Below, in pieces: positions 1 through 8,801 of a stretch of 33,181 nucleotides of DNA (its first letter is position 1; each line of letters begins with the position of its first letter). The DNA comes from Eubacteriales bacterium. GTDB lineage: Bacteria > Bacillota > Clostridia > Lachnospirales > Lachnospiraceae. The notes under the pieces were generated by a model. That model was not told the DNA's origin. It saw nothing but the letters and a program-made list of their open reading frames with translations, and did not search any database. The stretch is taken from contig JAUNCG010000023.1 of the NCBI GenBank assembly GCA_030526715.1, positions 1-33,181 on the forward strand, in the 5' to 3' direction. Both the position numbers and the translations under genes were made by a program.

Positions 1-1581
1 GATCTTCTCCTTCAGAGGCCCGGTCACGGTCACATTCACGGTTGCTGTATAGGTATCGTTCCACACCTTAACCGTGGTCGTTCCGAGTTCCATTCCCTTG
101 ATAAGACCTCCCTCGGTTACCGTAGCGATCTTCTCGTTTGCGGAGGAAAAATGATAACCTGCCGCATAGGGAAGCTGAACCGTTTGATTGATCACAGCCG
201 AAGTTGCTGTCGTATAACCGATCCAAGCAGCACGCAGCTTGGTGATCTCAAGCTCATAATCAACCTTAGCCCCATTGAAAACGGTGGCGCTCATAACGAC
301 CTTACCCTCTGCGTTAGCTACCGGAGTCACCACACCATCCTGTCCGATCTTCGCAATTTTCTCATCGCTGCTGCTCCAGTTGTAAACTCTGCCCCCGTCA
401 GTGGTCTCGCGAAGATTTGTAGCAAGCGTCAGCTTCTTTTTATTATCCAACTGATGAACAGACTGCTCTGCCTTTTTCCCCTTCTCGGTAATCTCCGGAA
501 CAGAAATCGGCAAAATGGTCACCTTTATGTCTGCAAAAGCATTTTCATTTGCCTCCGCACGGACAGTTGCAACACCGGCCGATACGGCTGTAACCACACC
601 GTCTTCGTCCACCATCGCTCTGGATGTGTTAAAGGACTTCCAGATAACAGGATCTGTCGTACTTCTGTATGCGATTCTGTTCATGGCTTCTTCGACTCTT
701 TTGGCACTGGCAACTGCATTTAACTCAACCGACTGTCCGATATACAATACCACGGCATCCTTGTCAACAGCAACTTTATCCGCAGGAACCTCCTGTAAAG
801 AATAGGATAAATGATACAGATTTTCTCCCGGAACGATTCCGACCTTCTCATTATATTTCTGTATCTCAATATCAGCTATTGAATTTTTAAATACATGGAC
901 TGTAACATTCGGAACATACTTCATAATAGTATTTCCAAGCTTGGTCACACTCCTAGGTATCTCTATCTCTGACAAATTCACGCAATCGGAAAATGCATTG
1001 TCTCCGATTTCTCTCACACCGACTCCAAGCTTTACCGAGTTCAAATTCCTGTTTGATAAAAATGCACTCTCACCGATCTTGGTGACATTACCGGGGATCT
1101 CCAGATAACCGCTGAAATTATTCAGCGCAAACGCGCGCTTTCCGATCGTACGCAATGCGGTATTGAACTGCAGATATACCAGTTTTTTGCATCCGTCAAA
1201 AGCGCTCTCGCCGATCGTTTTCACATTCTCGCCCAAAAATACCTCTGTCAATTCCGTACATCCGGCAAACGCCTTTGCCTTAATCTCCGTTACCGTATCC
1301 GGAATTTTCACAATATGCGTCTCCGACTTATTCGCAAGAACATCCGAACCGATCGCAACTACTTTTTTCTCCTTAATATAAGACGGTATGATCACTGTTC
1401 GATCCGCGCCCGTATATTTCGTGACGATCACGCTCTTTCCGCCATCCAGATCCTGAGTTTCAAAAAAATCCGGATCAGTCGTTTTATCCGCCGCCTGTGC
1501 GACTACTCCAAATCCGCATGCAAGCATAGCTAGCATCAGCACAGATAAAAACGCCAATAGTTGTCTTCTTACTGCTTTCAT
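1..1581 (-). CDS. BspA-like leucine-rich-repeat / Ig-like surface protein (5' part, runs off the left edge)
   Basis: This open frame of 527 codons starts at ATG 1581 and reaches base 1 with no stop, so the protein's C-terminus lies outside the window. The start has a strong ribosome binding site (GAGGAGAAAGGAAAG before ATG). Residues 1-31 form a signal peptide with basic residues at the N-terminus, a hydrophobic core and likely cleavage after AQAA. Residues about 75-220 hold five or so BspA-type repeats (LRR_5 family) with recurring I-x-x-x-A-F-x-x-C and V-T-x-I-G elements, for example KTIGESAFDGC. Residues about 260-527 look like two to three Big_2-type Ig-like domains, with the usual SSxxxKIAxV pattern (SSSDEKIAKI, SSANEKIATV). 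Such proteins are exported and usually serve in surface attachment or matrix binding; that role here is inference. Cys22 sits in MLAC, a poor lipobox, so lipidation is unlikely. The gene is monocistronic at its 5' end. Confidence 0.85.
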   Translation of the reverse strand, partial: MKAVRRQLLAFLSVLMLAMLACGFGVVAQAADKTTDPDFFETQDLDGGKSVIVTKYTGADRTVIIPSYIKEKKVVAIGSDVLANKSETHIVKIPDTVTEIKAKAFAGCTELTEVFLGENVKTIGESAFDGCKKLVYLQFNTALRTIGKRAFALNNFSGYLEIPGNVTKIGESAFLSNRNLNSVKLGVGVREIGDNAFSDCVNLSEIEIPRSVTKLGNTIMKYVPNVTVHVFKNSIADIEIQKYNEKVGIVPGENLYHLSYSLQEVPADKVAVDKDAVVLYIGQSVELNAVASAKRVEEAMNRIAYRSTTDPVIWKSFNTSRAMVDEDGVVTAVSAGVATVRAEANENAFADIKVTILPISVPEITEKGKKAEQSVHQLDNKKKLTLATNLRETTDGGRVYNWSSSDEKIAKIGQDGVVTPVANAEGKVVMSATVFNGAKVDYELEITKLRAAWIGYTTATSAVINQTVQLPYAAGYHFSSANEKIATVTEGGLIKGMELGTTTVKVWNDTYTATVNVTVTGPLKEKI

Positions 1582-1635
1582 CTTTCCTTTCTCCTCTCAC
1601 ATATTTCTCAGTTTCAATTTGAAAATCTTACCAAG

Positions 1636-1664
1636 ATTATAGCATTCCTACGGAGAACGGTCAA
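1636..1664 (-). promoter_or_regulatory. SigA-type promoter of the BspA-like gene
   Basis: Read on the minus strand: TTGACC (1659-1664), a 17-base spacer and TATAAT (1636-1641). It lies about 55 bases upstream of the ATG at 1581 and just after the end of the RNase G gene, so the surface protein can be expressed apart from the upstream genes. Confidence 0.8.
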
Positions 1665-1692
1665 CAAAAGCTATAATATTTTTATAACTTTT

Positions 1693-2934
1693 TTAATATT
1701 TTTGTAATCTTTCTACAAGCTCTTTTCCAAGCTGCTCTGCCAGAGTCTTTCGTGACCGTTTTCTGGTCACCTCCACCAGTCCGAGCGGCGTCATATCCAC
1801 CAGAACCGCCTTCCCCGGATCCTTTCGAAGACATTCGCCAAGCTCCTGCATGACCTGTCCCCGATGCTCTTCCTTTTTCATATTGATAAAATCAATAATG
1901 ATAATACCGGAAAGATTTCTTAGACGCATCTGTCGCGCCGATTCTCTGGCAGCTTCTATATTTATCTTCAAAAAAGCGCCGTCCTGCTTTTGTGATCCGT
2001 CAAACTTTCCGCTGTTGACATCGATCACCGTCAGGGCTTCCGTAGGCTGAATGACCAGATATCCGCCGGATTTCAACCAGACGCGTTCCTTCACTGCGCC
2101 GGAAAAAGCAGTCTCCAGCGAATATAGCTTATCCATTGGGAGCATACGATCCTGATACATCCGAAGCTTCTTTGCATCCTCCGGCTGATTCTGTTCCAAC
2201 CATCCGGAAATGTCCGTAAAAATATCCGGATCATCTGTCAAAATTTCATCAAACTCCGAAGCTCTCAGATCCCGGATCCGGTTCAGATATTCCGCTGTCG
2301 ATCTATACAGACAGGTTCTGCACGGTCGATGTGCTGCCTGCGAAAGCAGAAGATCACATCTGGATCGCAAAAGTGCCATCTCCTCACGCAGCTGCGCTTC
2401 ACCGACTCCGGATGCATTCGTGCGCACGATCCATCCATAAGAATGGGATCCCGGCTCCGGACCGGATATCTGCTCTTTCAACATCCCCTCGAGGCGTTCC
2501 CGTTCATCCTTTGCCAGCTTAGAGGAAAAGGAAATCTTATCACGTCCTACCACAAGTACGAGATACTTGCCCGGCAAACTAAGCTCCGCAGTAAGACTCG
2601 GAGCCTTCGTTTTAGCGCTGTCACGATATACCTGCACCAGCACTTCATCTCCGGCTACAAGCTCTCCACCTTCCCGACCGGCGACGCGGATCGGCTTTGC
2701 ACTTTTGGCCAGATCCAGATAGCAGGCCGTACCATCTTCGATCTCCACAAATGCCGCACGGATATTCTTCACGATGTTTGTTACTTTTCCGATATAAATA
2801 TTACCAACCAGACTTCGCGCGTTATTTTCCTCCAGAGACAGCTCCACCGCCTTGCCGTCATGAAGCAAAGCGGTGACAATTCCCTCCTTCTTTCTGGTAA
2901 TCAATAATTTTTTCTGCAAATGATTTCCTCCCAT
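1693..2934 (-). CDS. rng: Ribonuclease E/G family protein, short form
   Basis: A single-strand endoribonuclease of the RNase E/G family, acting in rRNA maturation and mRNA decay. The 413 residues comprise an S1-like domain (about 40-130, from SLVGNIYIGKV) and the catalytic DNase I-like domain. Its two metal-binding aspartates are visible as D305 in TVIDVNSGKF and D348 in IIIIDFINM, in register with D303 and D346 of E. coli RNase E. The protein stops just where the family normally has the zinc-link CPxCxGxG; that element is absent. A CxxC (C205, C208, in HRPCRTC) occurs instead in the middle. Two starts are possible: ATG 2934 with GGAGG six bases upstream, or TTG 2916 (giving MQKKLLITR) behind another GGAGGA that lies inside the longer version. 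It lies 30 bases behind the DUF2344 gene, a common arrangement with this radical SAM pair. Confidence 0.9.
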   Translation of the reverse strand: MGGNHLQKKLLITRKKEGIVTALLHDGKAVELSLEENNARSLVGNIYIGKVTNIVKNIRAAFVEIEDGTACYLDLAKSAKPIRVAGREGGELVAGDEVLVQVYRDSAKTKAPSLTAELSLPGKYLVLVVGRDKISFSSKLAKDERERLEGMLKEQISGPEPGSHSYGWIVRTNASGVGEAQLREEMALLRSRCDLLLSQAAHRPCRTCLYRSTAEYLNRIRDLRASEFDEILTDDPDIFTDISGWLEQNQPEDAKKLRMYQDRMLPMDKLYSLETAFSGAVKERVWLKSGGYLVIQPTEALTVIDVNSGKFDGSQKQDGAFLKINIEAARESARQMRLRNLSGIIIIDFINMKKEEHRGQVMQELGECLRKDPGKAVLVDMTPLGLVEVTRKRSRKTLAEQLGKELVERLQKY

Positions 2935-2964
2935 TGAAATCCTCCGAAAATACGCATATTGCCT

Positions 2965-3672
2965 CTACAAAATATCCTCTCCCAATGATTCCAGAGAAAC
3001 CAAATATCTTGCGCCCTCTTTTCCGGCGTCCGCATATACTTCATTCCGATTGATCAAAAGCACAAACTCTCCGAGCTCTTCCCCGAGATATGCGGCAAAA
3101 GCATCCATGACCAGCTCCGGCTTCAGATTTGCAGCGCTTCCGGTAGCCAAAGTCATGTGGACGGTATCCCCCTGCGCATGTAAGTCATAAATCATAGGAC
3201 GAATATCCGTCTCGACCTCGCTTTTTTTCGTTTTCTTGATCACATGGATGCATGGCTGTGCGTAAAAGTCTGCCAGCTTACTCTGCCATCCCTCTGCAAA
3301 GCCCGCATCGTCCCGAAAGCGCAGGGTATAGTCAGCCGCAGCCACAAGTGCCATCGCGTTGCCGACTTTACCGTCCGGCACCTGACGGAAGCTCAGAACC
3401 TGCATCCCCTCCACCATCACAGCATTTAACTGTTTCAGAGCCTGTTCGGAACTGATGGGAGTGCGAAGCTCAATATCAAGATACTCTCCGTCACTGGTCA
3501 AACCAACCCCTAGCGGCGCCGCAAAGGACATGATCATATGAGGACTGAAGCCCTCTGAAAATGCAATATCGATATTTGCTCTGCGCATTGCCTTCTGAAA
3601 ATAGCGCATCACGTCCAGATGACCGATGAATTTCATCACGCCCTGCTTTGCAAACTTAATTCTAACCTTCAT
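2965..3672 (-). CDS. TIGR03936-type radical-SAM-linked protein (DUF2344)
   Basis: The protein has 235 residues from the start chosen here. The motif GHLDVMRYFQKAMRRA near the N-terminus, followed by FSEGFSPHMIMSFAAPLGVG, is typical of the DUF2344 / TIGR03936 family. This family is found next to, or fused to, the TIGR03960 radical SAM protein; its reaction is not established. I prefer ATG 3672 over the longer frame starting at 3705, because GGGGGAGG lies eight bases upstream and the family begins with MKVRIKF-like sequence. The gene overlaps the end of the radical SAM gene by 11 bases, so the two are probably translationally coupled and work together. No cysteine cluster or catalytic motif of its own is visible, so it may be a substrate- or RNA-binding partner (inference). 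Confidence 0.85.
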   Translation of the reverse strand: MKVRIKFAKQGVMKFIGHLDVMRYFQKAMRRANIDIAFSEGFSPHMIMSFAAPLGVGLTSDGEYLDIELRTPISSEQALKQLNAVMVEGMQVLSFRQVPDGKVGNAMALVAAADYTLRFRDDAGFAEGWQSKLADFYAQPCIHVIKKTKKSEVETDIRPMIYDLHAQGDTVHMTLATGSAANLKPELVMDAFAAYLGEELGEFVLLINRNEVYADAGKEGARYLVSLESLGEDIL

Positions 3673-5521
3673 AGCAGACACCTCCCCCATAACATTTTGC
3701 ACCACAACCCGAGCAGTTCTGTCTGCAGTTCGGCGTCACTTTCTCTTTGTGCGCCTGTTCCCATTCTCTCCAAAGGAACTTCTTCGTCACTCCGATCTGA
3801 ATGAAATCCCATGGGAAGATCTCTTCCTCCGTGCGCTCTCTTGTCGTATAAAAATCAAGATCCAACTCACAGCGTTCCATAGCTTCCTCCCAAAGCTCAT
3901 TGCGAAAGCTCTCCGACCATGCATCATACAACGCTCCGTGTGCATATGCATCAAGGATAACCTCGGCCACCCTGCGATCCCCTCTTGCCAGCAGACCCTC
4001 TAGCACCGTCACATCCGCCTCATGCCAACGATAGCTGATACTCTTACGGTTCAGCTGCTCTTTGATCTCATGATTTACGATCTTCGCTCTGCCAAGGAAC
4101 TCATCCTTCGTACACATCGGCGCCCACTGGAAAGGGGTAAAGGGTTTCGGCACAAAAAAGGAGGTGCTGACATTGATCTGACATTTTCCGTTTCTTTGAT
4201 CCTTCGGGATCTCATAATATCGCTTTGCAATACGTTCTGCCAAATGTGCGATGGCTTTCTGATCCTCCTCTGTCTCTGTAGGAAGACCCAGCATGAAATA
4301 TAGCTTTACCTTATTCCAGCCGCCCTCAAACGCATCTCCGGCTCCTTTCAGGATCACCTCCTCCGTCAAGCCCTTATTGATGACATCACGCAGTCTCTGA
4401 GATCCGGCCTCAGGAGCAAACGTCAAACTGCTTTTTCTTACGTCCTGTACCTTACTCATCACATCCAGTGAAAAAGCGTCGATACGCAGAGATGGTAGTG
4501 AAATATTGATCTCTCGCCGTTTGCACTCATCGATAAGGAAATTTACCAGTTCTTCGATTTTCGAAAAATCACTGGAGCTCAGGGAACTCAGAGAAATTTC
4601 TTCGTGGCCGGTGCTATGCAGCATCTCCACTGCAAGGCGCTTCAATTCTTCCAGATTTTTTTCTCTGGTAGGTCGATAGATCATTCCCGCCTGACAGAAA
4701 CGGCATCCCCGTATACAGCCACGCTGGATCTCGAGAACCACACGATCCTGCGTTGCCTTAATAAAAGGAACGACCGGTGCTTCCGGATAAGTCACCTCTT
4801 CAAAATCCATAACCACCTGCTTCTCAATTTTTTCCGGAATACCCGGAACCTTCGGCGCAAACGACGCAATGGTTCCGTCTTCATGATAAGTCACATCATA
4901 CAGCTGGGGAACATATAATCCCGGAATCCCTGCCGCTTCGATCAGGAACTCCCTGCGGCTCTTTCCCTCTGCCCGGCATCTCTGATACGTCTCCAGCAAA
5001 CGCGCATAGACAGTCTCACCCTCACCGATATAAAAGATATCAAAGAACTCAGCCAAGGGCTCAGGATTGTAGGTACACGGTCCTCCGCCAATCACAACCG
5101 GCACATCCCAATCACGTTCCGAAGCGCGCAGCGGAATCCCGCTCAGATCCAAAATCTGAAGAATGTTGGTATAGCACATCTCATACTGGATGGTAATACC
5201 AAGAAAATCAAACTCTCTGATCGGATCCTGAGATTCCAGCGCAAACAGGGGAATCTCCTGTTCTCTCATGATCTTATCCAGATCTGTCCAAGGAGAATAA
5301 ACGCGCTCACACCATACGCGATCCATACGGTTAAACATATCATACAGAATCTGAATCCCCAGATGGGACATTCCGATCTCATAGACGTCCGGGAAGCACA
5401 TGGCAAAGCGGACATCTACCTCATCCTTATCCTTCATTACCGAGTTCACCTCATTACCGATATAACGGGACGGCTTTTCGATGCTCAGTAATATCTCATC
5501 ACTTAATGCTAATTTTCTCAT
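3662..5521 (-). CDS. TIGR03960-type B12-binding-like radical SAM protein
   Basis: The protein has 619 residues. Residues about 35-190 resemble a cobalamin-binding-like domain (VIGGGPCTYNPEPLAEFFD and YIGEGE are typical). The radical SAM core follows, with the [4Fe-4S] triad C269-x3-C273-x2-C276 in RGCIRGCRFC. The C-terminus is cysteine-rich (NCRQNCSGCGAKC), which suggests a second metal or cluster site. The family is widespread in Clostridia, is usually followed by the DUF2344 partner and RNase E/G, and has no agreed substrate. Its placement with an RNase and, in many genomes, ribosomal protein genes L21/L27 suggests RNA or ribosome modification (inference). The start at 5521 has GGAG five bases upstream. 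A terminator for the upstream transporter genes lies only 17 bases away; I could not place a promoter for this gene with confidence. Confidence 0.9.
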   Translation of the reverse strand: MRKLALSDEILLSIEKPSRYIGNEVNSVMKDKDEVDVRFAMCFPDVYEIGMSHLGIQILYDMFNRMDRVWCERVYSPWTDLDKIMREQEIPLFALESQDPIREFDFLGITIQYEMCYTNILQILDLSGIPLRASERDWDVPVVIGGGPCTYNPEPLAEFFDIFYIGEGETVYARLLETYQRCRAEGKSRREFLIEAAGIPGLYVPQLYDVTYHEDGTIASFAPKVPGIPEKIEKQVVMDFEEVTYPEAPVVPFIKATQDRVVLEIQRGCIRGCRFCQAGMIYRPTREKNLEELKRLAVEMLHSTGHEEISLSSLSSSDFSKIEELVNFLIDECKRREINISLPSLRIDAFSLDVMSKVQDVRKSSLTFAPEAGSQRLRDVINKGLTEEVILKGAGDAFEGGWNKVKLYFMLGLPTETEEDQKAIAHLAERIAKRYYEIPKDQRNGKCQINVSTSFFVPKPFTPFQWAPMCTKDEFLGRAKIVNHEIKEQLNRKSISYRWHEADVTVLEGLLARGDRRVAEVILDAYAHGALYDAWSESFRNELWEEAMERCELDLDFYTTRERTEEEIFPWDFIQIGVTKKFLWREWEQAHKEKVTPNCRQNCSGCGAKCYGGGVCYEG

Positions 5522-5537
5522 ATATACTCCATTTCAT

Positions 5538-5572
5538 AAAAAATGCTTATGCCGATAACACCGACATAAGCA
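5538..5572 (-). terminator. Rho-independent terminator after the ABC transporter genes
   Basis: On the minus strand, TGCTTATG (5565-5572) pairs with CATAAGCA (5544-5551). Two further C-G pairs lie inside the stem, and six T residues (complement of 5538-5543) follow it. It lies 40 bases after the stop of the second permease and just before the radical SAM gene. Confidence 0.85.
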
Positions 5573-5611
5573 CTTTATCACACTTCCTATATTTCAGCAA
5601 TAGTTTGCCGT

Positions 5612-6850
5612 CTACTCCATCTCTTTTTTGCGGCGCTTATTTTCACTCCATGCATGCATTACCAACGCGATTGCAATGACGCCATAGCACAGGAATACTC
5701 GGAAATATTCACCGATCGCAGCATCGCCGAAGAGATTCTTACCGGCAGCAGGTGCCAGAATGAACATCAAATGGAACAGCACACATCCGATCAGCGCCTG
5801 TGCATTGGTTGCACGCACCACAGATGCGCCACCGACCAGAATCGCTGCGCCGGCATATAATCCAACCTGTCCATGAGCACCATAGGTCTGGAAAGCGCCC
5901 ATATTCTGAACAAAGATCAGCTGTCCCCATCCGGCCAACACGGTAGAAAAGATGATCGCAATAATACGCACCTGATTTACATTGATACCTGAAGCGTTCG
6001 CCACCGTACCGTTCTGACCGACTGCCCGGAATCTCTGACCGAGCTTGGTTCTCATGATCACCACGTTAAACAGGCACAATACTGCTACACATCCAAAAGT
6101 CACCATGGGAATGGTCACCATAGAGAAGAGCTCCTTCAGCGGCGCTGTCTGCAAAAGTACTGCCACGACTGCAAGCACTGCAATCTGAATCCCGAGCTTT
6201 TTCGCATTTTTCTGATGACTTCTCAAATATCCGATCACGAGAATTACTGCGATCACTCCCGCAAATACAATTGCAGCCTGATGAACCGGAAGTCTCCAGA
6301 TCTTATCCAACGCCGAAGCAAAGCCGCCATCCTTGGAAAGATCCATGGTGTTTGCAATACCCTTAGAGCCCTTGATCGTCAGATTCGGATTTTTGATCGG
6401 AATGATATTATCGAAAATAAACAGGAACAGCAGCTGGTAAAGACCGTTTGCAAAATATCCGATTACCAGTCCGCCGATCATCTCCTGCCCCTTCATCTTA
6501 TTGAAGGTACGACCGATCAGCCATCCAAACAGTGTGGATAAAGGAAGGGAAAGCAATACTGCAAGACCGTATCCTGCTATTCCGGAAACACCCCACTCCA
6601 GCACCAGCAGACACGCGATCTGTGCGGCCATAGCGCCTGTCGTGATCGCAAAGTTAATACCCATACCGGCAACGATAGGGATGATCAGTGAAAGTACGAT
6701 AAACATATTTCTGGACAGGCGGCCAAACAGCTCATACATCACATACGACGGCGTATATCCCGAAAATACCATGCAAATCGCACAGAGTATGATGAACATG
6801 ATGGTTACAATATTATTTCGCGCAAAATCACGCACTCTATTCTTATCCAC
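5612..6850 (-). CDS. ABC transporter permease, RbsC/BPD_transp_2-like (second permease)
   Basis: A membrane protein of 412 residues with about nine to ten hydrophobic segments, belonging to the branched-chain amino acid / simple sugar / nucleoside permease superfamily. The conserved coupling region is visible as MRTKLGQRFRAVGQNGTVANASGINVNQVR, followed by a glycine-rich helix (GLYAGAAILVGGASVVRA). It is the last gene of the four-gene uptake system and should form a heterodimeric channel with the preceding permease. I chose GTG 6850, the second of two GTG codons: GGGAGG lies eight bases upstream, whereas the first GTG (6859) is part of that ribosome binding site. The gene overlaps the stop of the first permease by eight bases, implying coupled translation. 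The substrate is unknown. Confidence 0.88.
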   Translation of the reverse strand: MDKNRVRDFARNNIVTIMFIILCAICMVFSGYTPSYVMYELFGRLSRNMFIVLSLIIPIVAGMGINFAITTGAMAAQIACLLVLEWGVSGIAGYGLAVLLSLPLSTLFGWLIGRTFNKMKGQEMIGGLVIGYFANGLYQLLFLFIFDNIIPIKNPNLTIKGSKGIANTMDLSKDGGFASALDKIWRLPVHQAAIVFAGVIAVILVIGYLRSHQKNAKKLGIQIAVLAVVAVLLQTAPLKELFSMVTIPMVTFGCVAVLCLFNVVIMRTKLGQRFRAVGQNGTVANASGINVNQVRIIAIIFSTVLAGWGQLIFVQNMGAFQTYGAHGQVGLYAGAAILVGGASVVRATNAQALIGCVLFHLMFILAPAAGKNLFGDAAIGEYFRVFLCYGVIAIALVMHAWSENKRRKKEME

Positions 6851-8801
6851 GGCTGTCACCTCCCGATTTTGTCAGTGCATAAAGAATGATGCCCTGTGAG
6901 ATTATGATTCGAAGAACCTCTGAGATCGCACTCTGAGGAACCACCGCATTCGCAACCGGAGTTCCGAGCGCCAGCACACCATAGAACAGGAATGTTCCGA
7001 TCACTACATGACTGATCTTTGCGAAAGAAGTCGTTGCACCACCCAGCAGAATTGCCGATGCAGCCAAAAAGCCCATCTGACGCGGAGCCTGATACAACTG
7101 GATAAATCCAAAGCTCTGTGAATACACGATGATACCGACTGCACCAAGCATGGTGGAAAGCATGGTACCGATAATGCGCATTTTATCTACATTGATACCG
7201 GTAGCCGCCGCAAATCGCGGATTGGCACCTGCCGCAGACATGGCAATACCTGTTCTGGAACGCATGAACAGCCATACCAAGAAGCAACACAATGCAAAGA
7301 ACAACAGCAAGCCTGTCGGCACTGTAATTCCAAAAATCTTAAATGACAGGAAATTATTCAAAAGCTGACCATAGGTGGTCTGCAGACCAATAGTGGTTCT
7401 CAGTCCGTTACCGAGAGGCCATTTCATGATCTTGCTCTTAAAGGGAAGAACGAGCCATCCAATACACATCAGTGAAACGATCGAGAAACCTACATATGTA
7501 GTTACGGTCATTTCGCTTCCCTTCAGACGGTTCAGAAGCATGCCATACAGACAACCAGTCACCGCAGAAATAGCAAGACCGACAGCAATCGCAAAGATAA
7601 AACCGATCCAGCCGCTAAGCTTCAATTCGATACACAGCAGACCTCCGAAGATACCTCCAATAATACCGATCGGAAGTCCCAGATTCAGGCTGATACCACA
7701 CTGGATACCCGGAAGCATAGCCAGCGCAAGCACGCCGTTCATTCCGAGGCGTACCAGCGTATTACCGATCTGTCTCGGAAGGGACAGATTATACGCAATA
7801 GTCATCAGGCAAAGTAAAATGTAGAACATTCCGATCATAAGACGCGGAATGGTAAACTTCGCAACCAGCGGAACATAGAACAGAATGACCAGTGCAAAAA
7901 TCACAAGTCCTACCGCCGTAGTAACCAGAGTTTTACCGTGACGCATGATCTGACCTGCAGTTCCCAGATTCATACCGCTCAGGCTCTTTGCACGATCATA
8001 CTGCGCCTCAAAAGTATCCCCCTGCTGCGCCACCGTGTCGGTGATCGTCGGCTTCAGTGCAGTCATGATATCGTCTGTCAGAGCCGGGAATACCTTCTTG
8101 ATCTCAGAACACAGATCAAGGTATGCCTGATCCACCTTCTCCTGTAAAGCCAGCATCTCTGCAGTAGCCTCAAATCCGGAGAGGTCAACGGTCTCTTCCT
8201 CCATCTCCATATCCATGGAATCGCCGCCCTCTGCTGAAGCGTCCGCTCCATCTGCTGCATCCGCATTTTCATCCGCCGCATCCGTGGAGGACTCCGCAGA
8301 ATCTGCGCCGGTACTTTCCGAAGAACCCTCGGCCGTGTCAACGACCGCTTCATCCGCATGCTCTTCAATATATCTGGTCTGAGCAGCAGCCTCCTCTTCA
8401 AAATAAGCCTTCTGCGCATCTGCAAGAAGATTCAGCTTTTCAGCCAACGGCGTGGTATCAATGGAAGAAAGATCGACAGATCCAACTCCCTGCTCTTCTG
8501 CAAGTGTACGGGCTTCCTCTTCTGCCTTTGCAGAGGCATCACGGATCTCAGACATACCGCCACCCTCGGCACGCACCTTTGCAGTGGCCTCTGTCTTCGC
8601 TGCATCTACATAAGCATCGATCGCACCTGTACCGGCAGTATCCAAAATAGCCTGCAGTCTCATATCACTCAGAATCTGATTTCCCTTTTCCGAAGAACGG
8701 GAAGAAATACCATAACCACCTACGCACAGGCAGATGATCGCAGCAACCACAAATAAAACGCATGCAATAACCTGCGATTTCTTTGCTTTCATCTTATTCA
8801 T
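6843..8801 (-). CDS. ABC transporter permease with a large acidic extracytoplasmic insert (first permease)
   Basis: The protein has 652 residues from ATG 8801, which has AGGAGG eight bases upstream. Residues 11-32 form the first membrane helix. Residues about 33-290 are hydrophilic, and the second helix begins near 292. From there to the end it is an RbsC-like permease, with the coupling segment MRSRTGIAMSAAGANPRFAAATGINVDKMR. Residues about 133-207 of the insert are an acidic, Ala/Ser/Asp/Glu-rich tract with virtually no basic residues; both flanks look helical. RbsC-type permeases are normally 320-420 residues long, so the insert accounts for the excess. By topology (N-terminus in, helix 1 outward) the insert should be outside the membrane, facing the DUF3798 protein (inference). 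It overlaps the ATPase stop by eight bases. An alternative start at 8849 lacks a ribosome binding site. Confidence 0.87.
   Translation of the reverse strand: MNKMKAKKSQVIACVLFVVAAIICLCVGGYGISSRSSEKGNQILSDMRLQAILDTAGTGAIDAYVDAAKTEATAKVRAEGGGMSEIRDASAKAEEEARTLAEEQGVGSVDLSSIDTTPLAEKLNLLADAQKAYFEEEAAAQTRYIEEHADEAVVDTAEGSSESTGADSAESSTDAADENADAADGADASAEGGDSMDMEMEEETVDLSGFEATAEMLALQEKVDQAYLDLCSEIKKVFPALTDDIMTALKPTITDTVAQQGDTFEAQYDRAKSLSGMNLGTAGQIMRHGKTLVTTAVGLVIFALVILFYVPLVAKFTIPRLMIGMFYILLCLMTIAYNLSLPRQIGNTLVRLGMNGVLALAMLPGIQCGISLNLGLPIGIIGGIFGGLLCIELKLSGWIGFIFAIAVGLAISAVTGCLYGMLLNRLKGSEMTVTTYVGFSIVSLMCIGWLVLPFKSKIMKWPLGNGLRTTIGLQTTYGQLLNNFLSFKIFGITVPTGLLLFFALCCFLVWLFMRSRTGIAMSAAGANPRFAAATGINVDKMRIIGTMLSTMLGAVGIIVYSQSFGFIQLYQAPRQMGFLAASAILLGGATTSFAKISHVVIGTFLFYGVLALGTPVANAVVPQSAISEVLRIIISQGIILYALTKSGGDSRG

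Noticed and set aside
151..1533. Several plus-strand open frames (190, 96, 73, 72 and 72 codons).
   Set aside because: They are antisense to the long minus-strand surface protein frame, which has a signal peptide, repeats, promoter and ribosome binding site; the plus-strand frames have none of these.
1660..1710. A terminator after the RNase G gene.
   Set aside because: Only AT-rich AATATT repeats occur, with no GC stem; readthrough into the surface protein gene cannot be excluded.
8078..8425. A 115-codon minus-strand frame, very rich in Arg and Met.
   Set aside because: It is a frame-shifted shadow of the acidic low-complexity tract in the first permease; the composition follows from that tract.
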